This document shows, in pieces, positions 34,901 through 48,100 of a stretch of 64,000 nucleotides of DNA. Position numbers and translations under genes: made by a program. Location of the stretch: positions 21,826,260 through 21,890,259 of the forward strand of contig NC_081409.1 in the NCBI RefSeq assembly GCF_030272615.1. Direction: 5' to 3'. The stretch's first letter is position 1. The number at the start of each line of letters is the position of its first letter. The DNA comes from Cryptomeria japonica. Its lineage: Eukaryota; Streptophyta; Pinopsida; Cupressales; Cupressaceae. The notes under the pieces were generated by a model. That model was not told the DNA's origin. It saw only the letters and a list, made by a program, of their open reading frames with translations, and ran no database searches.

Positions 34901-37900
34901 TCGCCCAATAGCAAGCAAGATTGTCCAAGCAAGGTCAAAGTTCGCCTTGCTTAGAGGATGTCCAGGTCAAAGTCCACCCATGACCAGAGGGTGAATGATC
35001 AAGCATGGCAAAATAACTTCCAAACTCCGCCCAAGTCTAAAAAGCACGTCCAATGGAGGGGTTAAGTCCTCCAAGCACATGAAGAGGACTGTCCAAACAA
35101 GCTTCAAGATTGCTTAAGCAAAGGGGAAAGAACATGGTCTAAGCCAATGCCAAGTCCGCCTTGGCCTTACATAAGATAAATTTTACTTTTTCCAATGGCA
35201 CTCAAAGTCCGCCTAAGAATGCAAGAGGTTTAGATGGCATAAGAGCAATAAAGTCCGCCAAGTTGGATGTCCAATCAAGTCTCCAAGTTTGCCTAGGCCA
35301 CAATGGCAAAAGATTTGTAAAGTCCGCCAAGGAACACATGGAGGAATGTCCAAACATGAGAGAAGTCCGCCTTGGTAGTTTAAAAGGGGACCAACATGGA
35401 GTCAAGTCCACCTTGGCAGGGTGAGCACCAAGTCCATCTAGATGGGGAGCTCGAATGGCCAAGCCAAGTGTGAAGTCCGACCCAAGTGTTGGAATTTGCC
35501 AAGAGGAAACAAAAATTGGCTAAGTGTGGAGTTTTCCACAACAAGAAGAGTCAAATTTTGACTAAGTGTTGGAAAGAAAACAGGAAGAAAGAAGAAGACT
35601 AAAGAGGATTAGTAAAGAGGAAATGACTAAAATCCTTGTCTGAGGGTGGAGTTTGTCCTCCTTAGCACAAGCCAAATTCAGAATTGAGGGCAAATCCATA
35701 AGCAAAGTGCGTCTAAGGCTCTGAGCATACAGATGGCCAAAATCTCGGCTAGGTATTGGAAGGTTCACATGAAGGTGTTACAAAATGAAATTGAATAGCC
35801 AAAATTTGGCTAAGTATGGGAAATACTTAATAGAGAGTTCCAAATTCCTCCATTGTGGTGTAGGCACAGGGGAGTTCTTCTCCAAATTCAGGGCACATGA
35901 AAGAATTTCAAGGCATCAAGAAAGGAAAGTCTTCAGAAGGGACTTCTTGGAGGATTTCATCTACAATCCCAGACCTATTGAAGCAATTAGGGCACCTTCT
36001 TGAAGGATTTCATTTCTTGAAGAATTAAAGACAAACTCCCAATCCGAATCAGATGGTGGCAAGAAGAGTATTCCAAAACAAATTTCCATACTTGACAATT
36101 TTTTGACACAAAATGAAGAATTCAGGGAGGACATCCAACGTGCTGAGGTGGTGCCTCGTCATCTTTCAACCAATCAGATTGTTCCAGGTCAACATGTCCA
36201 GGTTCAATGAACTTGACTTATCCAGGAGCTTCTAGAAGGCACACTTCACAATGAAACAATCTTCTATTTTATTATTGGTTTATATTTAGCAAGAAGGACA
36301 AGTGTCCTCAAATGTAATTTTCTCATTGGTCGAGGGGCAGCTAGTTAGCAAACCTTGATTAGGTTTTATTTTGTAATCTCGACTATTGATTTGAAATCAA
36401 TCCTGGCCATTGAATTGTAATTGAGGAGCCTATAAATTGAGCTCACCCCTCATTTGTAAATCATGGGAACATGTTGCAAAACATGTAAGATAAGCAAAAT
36501 GTTGTTTATGACTGCCAAAGTAATAAGTAATGCATTGTTCAAATTGACGGTGATTACTTCTCTTACTTTGGAGTTTGCATGGTTCTTTACCCTCATCATA
36601 GTTTAGATTTTATTTCATGTATGTTAGACGAATGCAAGATATGATAAGTATTGAGCTATGGTGAATCTTCCGCTCATACTTTTGATGGACAGATGATTTT
36701 TATTCATTGTGTAAAGTTAGTCTGAGCTTTGTGGATGCTTAACTTCTGTCTGGTTAATATTGTTCGATATGATGGTAATTATTCATGACGTGAAAATCAT
36801 AAGCACATCCCTCGAAGATTGCACCCACTTTGTGTAGTTGTCCTAGCGTGGCGAAGCAAAGCGTGGTTATTAGGTTCACCTAGTCAATACCATCTCTTGA
36901 ATTCTTAGAATAGATTAGAACTTCCAAACCCTTATCTCTTTTTTTAGTTTTCTTGAAGTCAATGATCCAAGACCCAAACGATAGAGCTTCGTTGTCTAGA
37001 TCTTCATTGTGAATTGAACAAGCCAAGCATAAGTCCCCCTTGTATTTCAGCATACATAACCAAGGTAGCTATCCAACACAAAGTCGCCCGTTCGCACATA
37101 TAAACCTTGGAGTTGGCGTGTGGTCTTTCTCGCAATCTTGGCACACGTAGTGATTTTGTTCAAGAGAGGGTAGAGTATCCTTGGATATTTTATTCTAATG
37201 TTCGGTAAATGATAAAACGTGAACGAACGGGTCTCCCTATGGTTCCCTCTTGGGCGAACTTGGGTCCTACCCATGGTGAAACCTTAAAAAAATGTTGAAT
37301 ATATTTTAAAGAAATACTGAAAATATTTTTTGTTAGTTGAGATGGAGAGATCCGATCAGTGTTTGAACGTATATCTGTTGAGTCTGAAACTAAAGTCTTT
37401 GTTGGCTAGGGTCTCCCTATGGTTCCCTCTTCGGCGAATCTGGGTCCTACCCATGGTGAAACCTTCAAAAAAACTGTTGAAAATATTTTAAAGAAATACT
37501 GATAATATTTTCTGTTAGTTGAGATGGAGAGATCTGATCAGTATTTGAATGTATATCTGTTGAGTCTGAAACCAAAGTCCTTGTCTTCATATAGTTTTGT
37601 AGATACATGATTTGATCCTCTTTCTCAATGGGGAGTCTACTCCTTGGGATTGTAGAGCCTGGGGTTGGCATCTGTTTCTATAAAGAAAGACCAGCATTGG
37701 TTCTGATGTTTCACTGTGGCAATGACAATATTTCTAAAAAATATCACTGTTTTCCATGAAAATATTTCTTAAAAATAAAGCTGTTTGGCAATATTGATTT
37801 TTACAAGATTTTTACAAAAGCTCTGTTTCTTTCCTTATAATGTATTAGTTTTCAAAAACTTAAATTGTTAAAATTAACTATTTAGTGTTTTTTAAGATTT

Positions 37901-38880
37901 TAAACTGTGGAATCTAGATTTTTTTTCAAGTTAAAAATTATAAATCAAAATATGATATATCATATCACATGTTTTATTATAATTATATATTTTATATTAA
38001 TATAAATATAAACATGATAGTATAAAAGTAGATATTATATATTTATATATACACACACACTCCTGAAGCCAGATGGACAACTGAGACATAGATTAAATGT
38101 CCTAACATTTGAAAAACTCCCTTTATTTAGTCATCTGTTTTAATAATTATCATTTAAAATTCATTGTCTTCTGAGAGGTGAACATTAGGAAGTCTTTTGC
38201 TTTGGTTAATATCTGTTGTCAAATCCTTATGCTGAAAAAGGGTTTCAACTTTTAGAGAAATAAAATGCCAAGATTGTATTTTGACATCATGTGATAGATA
38301 TGCTAGCATGTAATTAAACAACGTTGTTCATTTTGGTTGTTTGTGGCAATGGCTAATTGATTGCCCTCCTCAATGATTTTTGGGTTTAGAATTGCTATGC
38401 ATGAACAAAAGACCACCAGACGCAAAATGGATGATAATGTTCAGGAAGGAGCAGTGCCTGCCTACTTACTTGACCGTGATGCAACAACTCGTGCCAAGGT
38501 AACTGATTTATTGTAAATCAGAGTACATGATTATTTCTTACATGTATGCAGCCTTTTTTGAGTTATAACTTATAGTTCAAGAGATGTTCTTTATGCATCT
38601 ACTTTTTTTGCTATTTAATTCTTGTTTTGTTTAATTGTGTAGGTGCTGAGTAACACAATAAAACAAAAAAGAAAAGAAAAAGCTGGTAAATGGGAGGTTC
38701 CCCTTCCCAAGGTAAGCTTATAAAAGCCATGAAAGTTGTTTTAGTTTGGTTTATTTTATTCTTCATGCAATACATGGCGATCTTCAAAAACAGTAAAACT
38801 ATTAACTTTGGTTTAGCTGTTCTGAATGTTAAAGAAATCCATCATCTTAGATATAGATCTTCTTGCAGAGAGGAGCTATG

Positions 38881-38913
<33 letters not shown>

Positions 38914-39097
38914 GTGTGTGTTTGTCTGCCTATGCATATGTGTGTGTGTGTGTGTGTATGTATGTGTGTTTGTCTGTCTATGCATGTGTGTGTGTACATG
39001 GATGCATGCATGTATATATGTATGTATGCATATGCATGCATGGATGCATGGATGTATAGATATAGGCATGCATATACATGGATGCATGCATAGAGCA

Positions 39098-39161
<64 letters not shown>

Positions 39162-42100
39162 TAGGAGGACATTGTAATCCAAGTTGAAGCTGAAGTCAAA
39201 TAATTTTTAATGATAATCTGAAACAGAAATCCATATTTGATGCACTTAATGGTAGGCTGGATTTATAACTGGAAATGAAGCGGCCAATGGTCTGACAAAA
39301 GAGATAATAATTCAAAGGTAAAAAAGAATTGTTGGAGGAGAATGCATTGCCTTGATCACACGATGAGCCATCTTCCATGTTTGGAAGCACCCGGCCAGAT
39401 ATAGATGCAGGAGCATCTAGGGGTTTAGGGCAATCTTGCATTATCCAAAAATATTGGTATTTTAATTTTATGTTAAGACTAGGTGAAAAAAAATAAATGC
39501 AAGCATCTATAGGTTTTCATGTACATAGGAAAGCATCCAAGAGGACATAGGGGGTAGAACATATTTAATATTTGTGGCCTATGTTGAATTGCAATTATAA
39601 TTTTCATGGGTGGACATGTTTTAGCACTAATCATAAGGCAAAATAATGAAATTTCCCACCTAGGTGTCCACTTGGGGAAGGGGAAGAATCATGCATACAT
39701 GTCTTGGTGGCTGTAAAGAGAAATGGGAAAAGACACCTCTTTAGGCACCCACTTTGGAAAATTGAAAAGACACCTCTTTAGGTGCTCTTTTGGGGAAGTT
39801 GAAGAGTCATCTATTGGCTGTGTTGCTTTTCTTGATATCCATGCATTGTTCATCAAGAAGGGGTGTGGGATTTCCAAGAGGTACCAAAAAATGCTATAAA
39901 TTGAGGCTTGAGCTAGTTGTTTCATCATTCGGAGTTGAGCTCTTTTCTTTAGAGATGAAGAGAAGTAGTAAAGGGGTATGGAAGAATAGCTTGTAGCTCC
40001 AGCTTGCAGAGTTGTAAAGCCTAAGTGGCTAATATTTTGTAATTGATGAATTTGTAATTCATTTCATTTGAGTAATAGAAGGCAAGTTGTTTCTTGCAAA
40101 TTTGTGTTGTTCTCTTTGTTATGCTATGCATGAATAGTGGATGGAGTAACTTGGGGTGGAGCATGTGTTTGGGGTGTGTTAGGGGAGTCCCCTACATCAG
40201 ATATTTTCATAGGGATGGGAGAGTCAGAGTAAGGCCCAAAATTTAGGCCGATTGATTTTAGTTATTCTCCAGAGATCATAGTACACTTGAAATGAAAGTT
40301 GCATGTTTTATTATAACCTCTTTGTAGAACAGAGAAATACCATCTCTTATGATGAAGGTTTTGCCCACATCATAGGCTATGCTCTCATTGACAATATTAA
40401 CATATTTTTTGCAAGGGTGTGAACATTCCTCTTGGTTCGTAGGGTGTCAGAATCAGGCACCACAAAATCTGCAAATTGCTTGAAAGGGATGCTTTTGACC
40501 TATCAACCTTTGTTACAAGACTCAGATTTGGCAAGCTGATTATTGACTTGGACTTAGGCTCAGTGCTCAGATTTTTCCAAGATTTGGCCAAGACTTGACA
40601 AATTGAAGAAACCATGAAATATAGAGCTTTTTAGGGATTTTAAAGCCATGCACTTTAAGATACAACAAATTAATCAAATAGAAGCTGCTTCGATCACTTA
40701 TGCATGTATACATCAAATAGATGTGTATTAAAGAAGATTTTAACTAAAGAAAACAACATTTTTAAACATATAAAAGTTGTCAAGTGTTTAATATTAGTTT
40801 TAGGATCAGCCTGTAATATATAGATAGCAAAATCAGAAAACCAAAAAATCAATGCACATAAAGAACACCAGAATACCCTGGGAAAACCTCCCACGTAAAG
40901 GTGAAAAACCCAGCTATAATCTCAAATCTTATTATGACAAATCAGTAGAGTCTTAACAAATCTGCTTCAACACTTGAAGCAATCAGAACTGCAGAATGTG
41001 AACAGTAGGGCATACACAGTAGTGAAATGACTTATCTGCAGTACACTTGAATGCTGATTCAAGACACCATTTGCAGATCAATTCACTGCTTCAAGAAGGT
41101 TTGCTGCCCTTTGTATCTAGTTTGCTGTCCTCTGAATAAGGTTTGCTGTCCTCAAGGTGGAGTTCGCTGTTTCCAGAAAACAGTTCGCTGAGCATAGAAG
41201 ATGATTTGCTGCTGATAAGAATGTATTCGCTGATGACTGCATGGATTCGCTGATTATTGCTGAATGAATGTATTCTCTGATTGTCGCTGAAGGAGATCAT
41301 TGTGTGGAATGAATGTGTAATAAGCATGAATGATGCTTTGTATAAATATGTGACATAGCCTCCCAATTTACCTAGGTTGGCTTTATTGTTTTGGCGCCAA
41401 GAATAGGATCAAACCTATAGATTACAAGTTACATTCATATAGGTCTTGTCCAATACAATTGCAAGTTACATATAGGTCTTGCTTAATTACAAGTTACATT
41501 CAATAGGTCTTGTCTTATCCACAAGTTACATTACATAGGTCTTGCCCTATCCACAAGTTACATTATATAGGTCTTGCCTTATCCACAAGTTACATTCAAT
41601 AGGTCTTGCCCTATCCACAAGTTACATTATATAGGTCTTGCCCAATATTCATAGCAAGCTATAATTACATGTAATCCGAACTTAGTTACAATTTCAACAC
41701 TCCCTCTTAGCTAGGGAGGATTCTAGCCAAATAAAAAATCATCATGGACCTTTCCATGATATCCATCTTGCATTGCCCACAAAGGATGGATTCAAAACTT
41801 TATTATGCACACTTGCAAGAAATGAATATACACAAATATATAAATACACATCATGAACTTCTTTCATGATATCCATCTTGCATTGCCCGCAGAGGATGGA
41901 TCCACCTTGCATTGCCTGCAGAGGGTGAGAAGAGGTCTTACACCTCAAAACTTCTCTACTGAGAAGAATAACTTGCCACCTTGCTTTCCGCAGAGCGTGG
42001 TTCCACCTTGCATTGCCCGCAGGGGGTGGAAGATGCAACTTAATGCATCACTAGGACTGGGACTCCCTCTCAGCCAAAGCTGTGTTCTTCACAACTCCAA

Positions 42101-45100
42101 GTCTCTCTCTAAAGTACACAAACCTCACTCGAGCAAGAGGCTTGGTGAGAACAACTACAATAGTGCTGACATATTTCAGCTGAATTGCACTTTTCTGTAT
42201 CATATCACAAATGTAGTGATAATGAGATTCCACATGTTTGGACCTGTCATAAAATGCAAGATTAACAAACATCTTAATACAATTCTGATTGTCACAATTA
42301 ATGATTGTGGGTTCCCAAGGTTGCCCAAACAACTTAGCAAGAAGCTCTGTGAAGCCACATTGCTTCACACTTGATGCAATGTACTCAGCTTCTGCTGTAC
42401 TCAATGCAATTGAGGACTGATACCTGCTGGCACAAGAGATCACGGTTGAACCCAACCTGAAACAGTTTCCTAAAGTGTCCTTCCTGTCGGTAATACATTC
42501 TTCCTAATCAGAATCAAAGTAGTCTTCTAAGGAAATGACAGTGTTGATTGGATACTTCAGGCCGCAGCCAACTATTTCTTGCAAATATCTCAGGATATCC
42601 TTGGTTGCAACAAGATGAATATGCTTTGGTTTGTTCATAAATTGGCTGATAACAAATGCATCAAGGATCCAATCAATTGTCTGTACTCTGATGGATCTGC
42701 AAGAATGAACTCAATTTCTTCAAGTTAGTTTCCATAGGAGTAGACAAAGGTTCGCAATCCATCATTCCAAATCTATTCAGTATACTTCCTTGACAGAGAA
42801 AAATTTCATTAGATCTTGCCAAACTTCTAACCCTGGAAAGTAATGCATTAAGCCTAAGTCCTTCATTTCAAACTCTAAAGCTAATTCTTTCTTCATGTAG
42901 AGATGAGACTATTTTCACCAGTTAGAAATAAATCATCCAGAATTAGCATTTCACCAAAAAAAAAACTTTTAAAGTAAAGGTTAGAATCAACATCATTCTT
43001 GCAAGATCCTAAACTAATGAAATACTTGTCAATCTTCTCATACCAATCTCAAGAAGCTTGCTTGAGGTTGTAAAGAGCTTTTCTTTAATCTGCACACATG
43101 AGATTCTCTATCTTGATTCTCATAACCTTCTAGTTATTCAATATAGACAACATTAAGAAAACAGTCTTTATATCCAACTTCCAGCCTGCAACATTAGCTA
43201 TAATGGTTCTAATATTAGTATATCTAGCAGCAAGAGCAAATGTTTCCTTCTAACTATGAGCTACACATCTAGCTTCATATTTTCTCAAAAACTTCCATAT
43301 GGAACTCCCTCTTGATTCTTAATATAAAAATTGTGGTAATCAAGTCTCATGAAGATTGCTTAATATAAGAATCAATCAGGGAAGGCAGCCATAAATCAAA
43401 GATGAGAAATGCCAATCTTTTCCTTCCTTCACTTTTACGAAATGGACCCATAGCACAATCATTATGATCATGGCATACCTTCAAGTGAAGAAACCAAGCT
43501 CCCTCTTAAGCTTGAAGGCATGGTAATTCAAGAATCTCTTGAAGAGAAGCATCGACATGATTAAATATCCCAATAGAATGAATTAACATGTAAAATAACT
43601 TATCTCTTTATTGACTAGACTTCCACCATTGACAACATATGCCAAGATTGCTCAAAAGGATATTGTTAGTCTATGATCAACTTCAATCATAGTTTAAAGC
43701 TACACAACATTCTTTAAATGTAAAATTGTTTTCCATAGTTGAATAACAGGGAGTTAGCTATGCCTGATCATATTAGAAAACTAAGGCAAGTGTATGACTT
43801 AAAAAACATTTTATAAAATCCATAAGCAAGGTATATAAGCCAAATTGTCTTTCCAGCCAATGCCTAAAATCAGATATGATATCAACCACTCAAAAGTATA
43901 CACATTGTAGTTGAGCACAAGCATATGATCAAAAACCAACTTCAATAAGCTAGATACCTCATTTATCTTAGGTTTCATCATCAAGAGAATACTTACTTCA
44001 AAAAATGTAATAGGCAATATGCTCAAATTGAAGAGATAATATCACAATGAATATTATGTGAGGATAGTGAAAGCCATGACAGAAAATGCATTAGAGCTAA
44101 AGGCAATCCTCTACACAAGAGGAGCAAAGCAAGGTTATAATAAAAGTATAACAAAGATCATGAGAGCTTTACGAAGAGCTGATGAGAACCAAGATTTGCA
44201 CAGTCACAACCCTACATGACAACCTTATCCAAACATAAAACACTCATAGAACAAAAAATACAGTCCATATGATGTTAAAGGATTTGATGCAAATCAAGAG
44301 ACACACCATAAGAGTATATAATTCCAGAGCAGCAAGACTATTGAGCATTTGAAGACATAGATAGAATATGGTGCATCAGAACTATGCAACAAGTATCATA
44401 AAGGATTAGATCATAATATGAAGATGGTAAGGCCATCATTAGGCATATCTACTGAATAGGATGACTAAGGCATCTTACCTTTACATGCCTATCACACCAA
44501 TGATTAAAGGACACTATTCATTATATGTTTTCAACTAATGTTCTATATTTCTAAATCTCCTATAAATTTCATTCATCTTTCAATCTTCCTATTTATGCTT
44601 GCTGGTATATCCGTCAGGATACTCCTAGTTTTATATCTGTGACAAATGCTGATAATATTAAGTGTCAAGGATGATATATTCAGATCAATTCATCAAATTA
44701 GATCATAGCAAATCACATTAGGAAGGATGAGAGATAAACATACTCAAAAATAGAGAGTAAGACAATCCGAATACCAACTTCAACAATCCAAACTAACGAT
44801 TAAAACAAATTCTTAAAGCAAGAACAAAGCTCGAACTAGGGTGATAGTTACAAACCTTAGGATGACAATTATACTGCCCTTAATGGAATAAAAGAAATAC
44901 TTAAGATCCGAAGCTAGAAGGAAACAAGTGCACAAACTAACTTATGAAGGCACTCTCTGAAGAAATAGGTAACAAGCAAGAGAACCCTGTGCACTAGTTA
45001 AGATCCCAAACTAGGGTTGTAGGAAATAACTAATACCAATAACGATAAGGCAGACAATTACAAGTCTCCAAACCTTTCTTAATAGAGGTAAGCGAATTAG

Positions 45101-48100
45101 GGTAGAGGAGTAAGAACAATTGTATACAAAGATCGAACCCTTCATATTCTTGTTATGGCCCCATCGATGCCCTCAATTTGACAAGCATGTATATTGTCCA
45201 GATTCGTTGCTGATTCATGCTAGCCCTAGTCCTGCAAAAGAAGTAATACAAGATCTACCTTCAAACTGTTAGGCTTTATAGAAGGAACTTGCTCTGATAC
45301 CATGTTAGTTTTAGGATCAGACTGTAATATATCCCAAACTAGGGTTGTAGGAAAGAACTAATACCAATAACGACAAGGCAGGCAGATACAAGTCTCCAAA
45401 CCTTTCTTAACAGAGGTAAGCAACTGAGGGTAGAGGAGTAAGAACAATTGTATACAAAGATTGAACCTTTCATATTCTTGTTATGGCCCCATCGATGCCT
45501 TCAATTTGACAAGCAGGTATATTGTCCAGATTCGTTGCTGATTCATGCTAGCCCTAGTCCTGCAAAAGAAGTAATACAAGATCTACCTTCAAGCTGTTAG
45601 GCTTTATGGAAGGAACCTGCTCTGATACCATGTTAGTTTTAGGATCAGACTGTAATATATAGATAGCAAAATCAGAAAACCAAAACTTCAATGCACATAA
45701 AGAACACCAGAATACCCTGGGAAAACCTCCCACGTGGAGGAGAAAAACCCAGCTATAATCTGAAATCTTATTATGACAAATCAGTACGAGTCTTAACAAA
45801 TCTGCTTCAACACTTGAAGCAATCAGAACTGCAGAATGTGAACAGTAGTATGGAGTACTCAAACTAGGGCATACACAGTAATGAAATGACTTATCTGCAG
45901 TACACTTGAATGCTGATTCAAGACACCATTTGCAGATCAATTCACTGCCTCAAGAAGGTTTGCTGCCCTTTGTATCTAGTTTACTGTCCTCTGAATAAGG
46001 TTTGCTGTCCTCAAGGTGGAGTTCGCTGTTTCCAGAAAGCAGTTTGCTGAGCATAGAAGATGATTCACTGCTGATAAGAATGTATTCACTGATGACTGCA
46101 TGGATTCACTGATTACTGCTGAATGAATGTATTCTCTGATTGTCGCTGAAGGAGATCACTGTGTGGAATGAATGTGTAATAAGTATGAATGATGCTTTGT
46201 ATAAATATGTGACATAGCCTCCCAATTTACCTAGGTCGGCTTTATTGTTTTGGCGCCAAGAATAGGATCAAACCTATAGATTACAAGTTACATTCATATA
46301 GGTCTTGTCCAATACAATTGAAAGTTACATATAGGTCTTGCTTAATTACAAGTTACATTATATAGGTCTTGCCCAATATTCATAGAAAGCTATAATTACA
46401 TCTTATCCTCAAGTTACATTATATAGGTCTTGCCCAATATTCATAGAAAGCTATAATTACATGTAATCCGAACTTAGCTATAATTTCAACATTTAAGGTA
46501 TACAAAACTTGTGGATTATGATATCTGTGACATCAAAAACTAATATCACAATATGGAGTTGTGAACTGTGGTAGAAAGGAGCGTGTAATATGTATCCTCA
46601 ACCCAGCATTGCTAGCTCTATGTGGAGTCATGCACTTATATCTCAGACAAGTCTGCAAATGCTGCCACAGCCTTATGAGCATTATTTGGGATAGGGTTTG
46701 AATTAGCCAATAGAAGGACACATGTGATTTAATTACTCGCGATTTACTTGGCAAAAGGTTGAAAGAATAAAGAAATGTTGCTATTCCATCCAACATGGCC
46801 CAAAAAGATTTTCATTTTTTCTAATTTGGGGTTAGCACCCCTTGTAGGTTCTAGGAGCAGCACCTCTTGTGGAGGTCTGGGGGCAATGCCTGTATAGGGT
46901 TTGAGGGGCAGCACATGCAATTTTTCATGATATAGTTGCTTTCAATCAAATTTAAGCTGCTTTGATCACATATGCATGTACACATCGATTAGATGTTTAA
47001 AAAGTAGATTTTAACTAAAGAAAACAGCATTTTTAAGCATATAAAAGTTGTCAAGTGTTTTAGGTGTACAAAATTCGTAGATTATGATATGTATGGCATC
47101 AAAAACCAAAACCACAATATGGAGTCATGAACTATGGTACAAAGGAGATTGTAATGTGTATATCTCATACAGGCATTACTAGCTCTATGTGGAGTAATGC
47201 ACTTGTATTTCAGACAAGTCTGCAAATGCTGCCATAGCCTTAGGAACATTACTTAGCATAGGATTTGACACAGCCAATATAATTAAACATGCAATTTAAT
47301 TACTAGAAAACTTGGGAAAAAGTTGAAAGAATAAAGAAATGTTGCTCTTCCATCCACCATGGCCCAAAAAGATTTTCATTTTTTATTATTATCTGGGGTC
47401 AGCACCCTTAGTAGGTTCAAGGGGCAGCACCTCTTCTAGGGGTCTGGGGGAATGCATAGAGTGGGTTGAGGGGCAGCATGTGCTATTTTTCATAATTTTA
47501 TCACTTTCTACAATCCTCCAAAAGTCCTCCAAATACTTAGAAAATGCTTGACTTCCTCTTAGAGTTGGCCAAGTCTACTCATCGGGACTCACCGAGTTCA
47601 GCAAGTTTGACCAGACTCGCTGAGTACCTGGGTTACAAGTCCGTGGGCCTCAGTTTTGGTCTTCGCAGCATGGGAATTGCCAAGTTTGGGCAAGTCCTAG
47701 TGAGTCTTGTAACGTTGCTTTAAACTGTAATCCAGGCTATGGAGTCTATTATCTGAGTGAAAGCATTAGGGAATGGAATCTGTTATTCGGATATTCTTTG
47801 TCATATAGGCATAATTTTATTTTCAGGTGCAGGTAGGTGGAAACAAAAATTTTCTTTGACCATTTGATTGTGTTGGAGCTTGAATGAATGCTATTGAAGT
47901 CACCATAATGAGGCAGGCAGTGTTTAAACATGTTTGCAAGTGGGTTCAGGCAATGCAGAATGTGTATAAATGGCTAAGCATGAAGATGTTCTGCAGTGGT
48001 CTTGCAATTGTTATAGAAGACGTTCTGTAGTAGCCTACATTCCTTAACAATCTTGCAGTTGCAAATCCTAATGGAGAAAAGCAGTCTTTTTTATCATCAC

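Larger units (their letters stand above)
40792..46491 (-). mobile_element. Copia element D, internally shortened
   Basis: 5' LTR at 45631-46491 and 3' LTR at 40792-41699 (minus strand), with the 5-bp target duplication TTTAA at 40787-40791 and 46492-46496. The primer site TGGTATCAGAGC (minus, 45619-45630) matches initiator-Met tRNA; the polypurine tract (AAGAGGGAG) abuts the 3' LTR. RNase H is at 42050-42455 ([40 protein letters not shown]) and decayed reverse transcriptase runs from 42455 to about 43400. Gag and integrase are not recognisable. Broken in many places; the LTRs differ noticeably, so it is of moderate age. Confidence 0.92.
40670..47510. repeat. Tandem duplication of about 565 bp, first copy split by a Copia element
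   Basis: Copy 1 is 40670-40791 plus 46497-46936; copy 2 is 46937-47510. Both contain TTTTAACTAAAGAAAACA, TATAAAAGTTGTCAAGTGTT, TATGGAGT, TCTGCAAATGCTGCCA and CATGGCCCAAAAAGATTTTC in the same order. The Copia element at 40792-46491 interrupts copy 1. Copies differ at many scattered positions, so the duplication is old and precedes the insertion. Confidence 0.85.

Noticed and set aside
34532-35462. Open frames on both strands through the AAGTCCGCC region
   Set aside because: They follow the repeat unit and exist on both strands; no protein family is resembled.
38690-39187. Open frame of 165 codons with Tyr-Ile, Cys-Val and Glu-Arg runs
   Set aside because: It is the translation of (TA)n, (TG)n and (GA)n microsatellites, fused by chance to an intron start.
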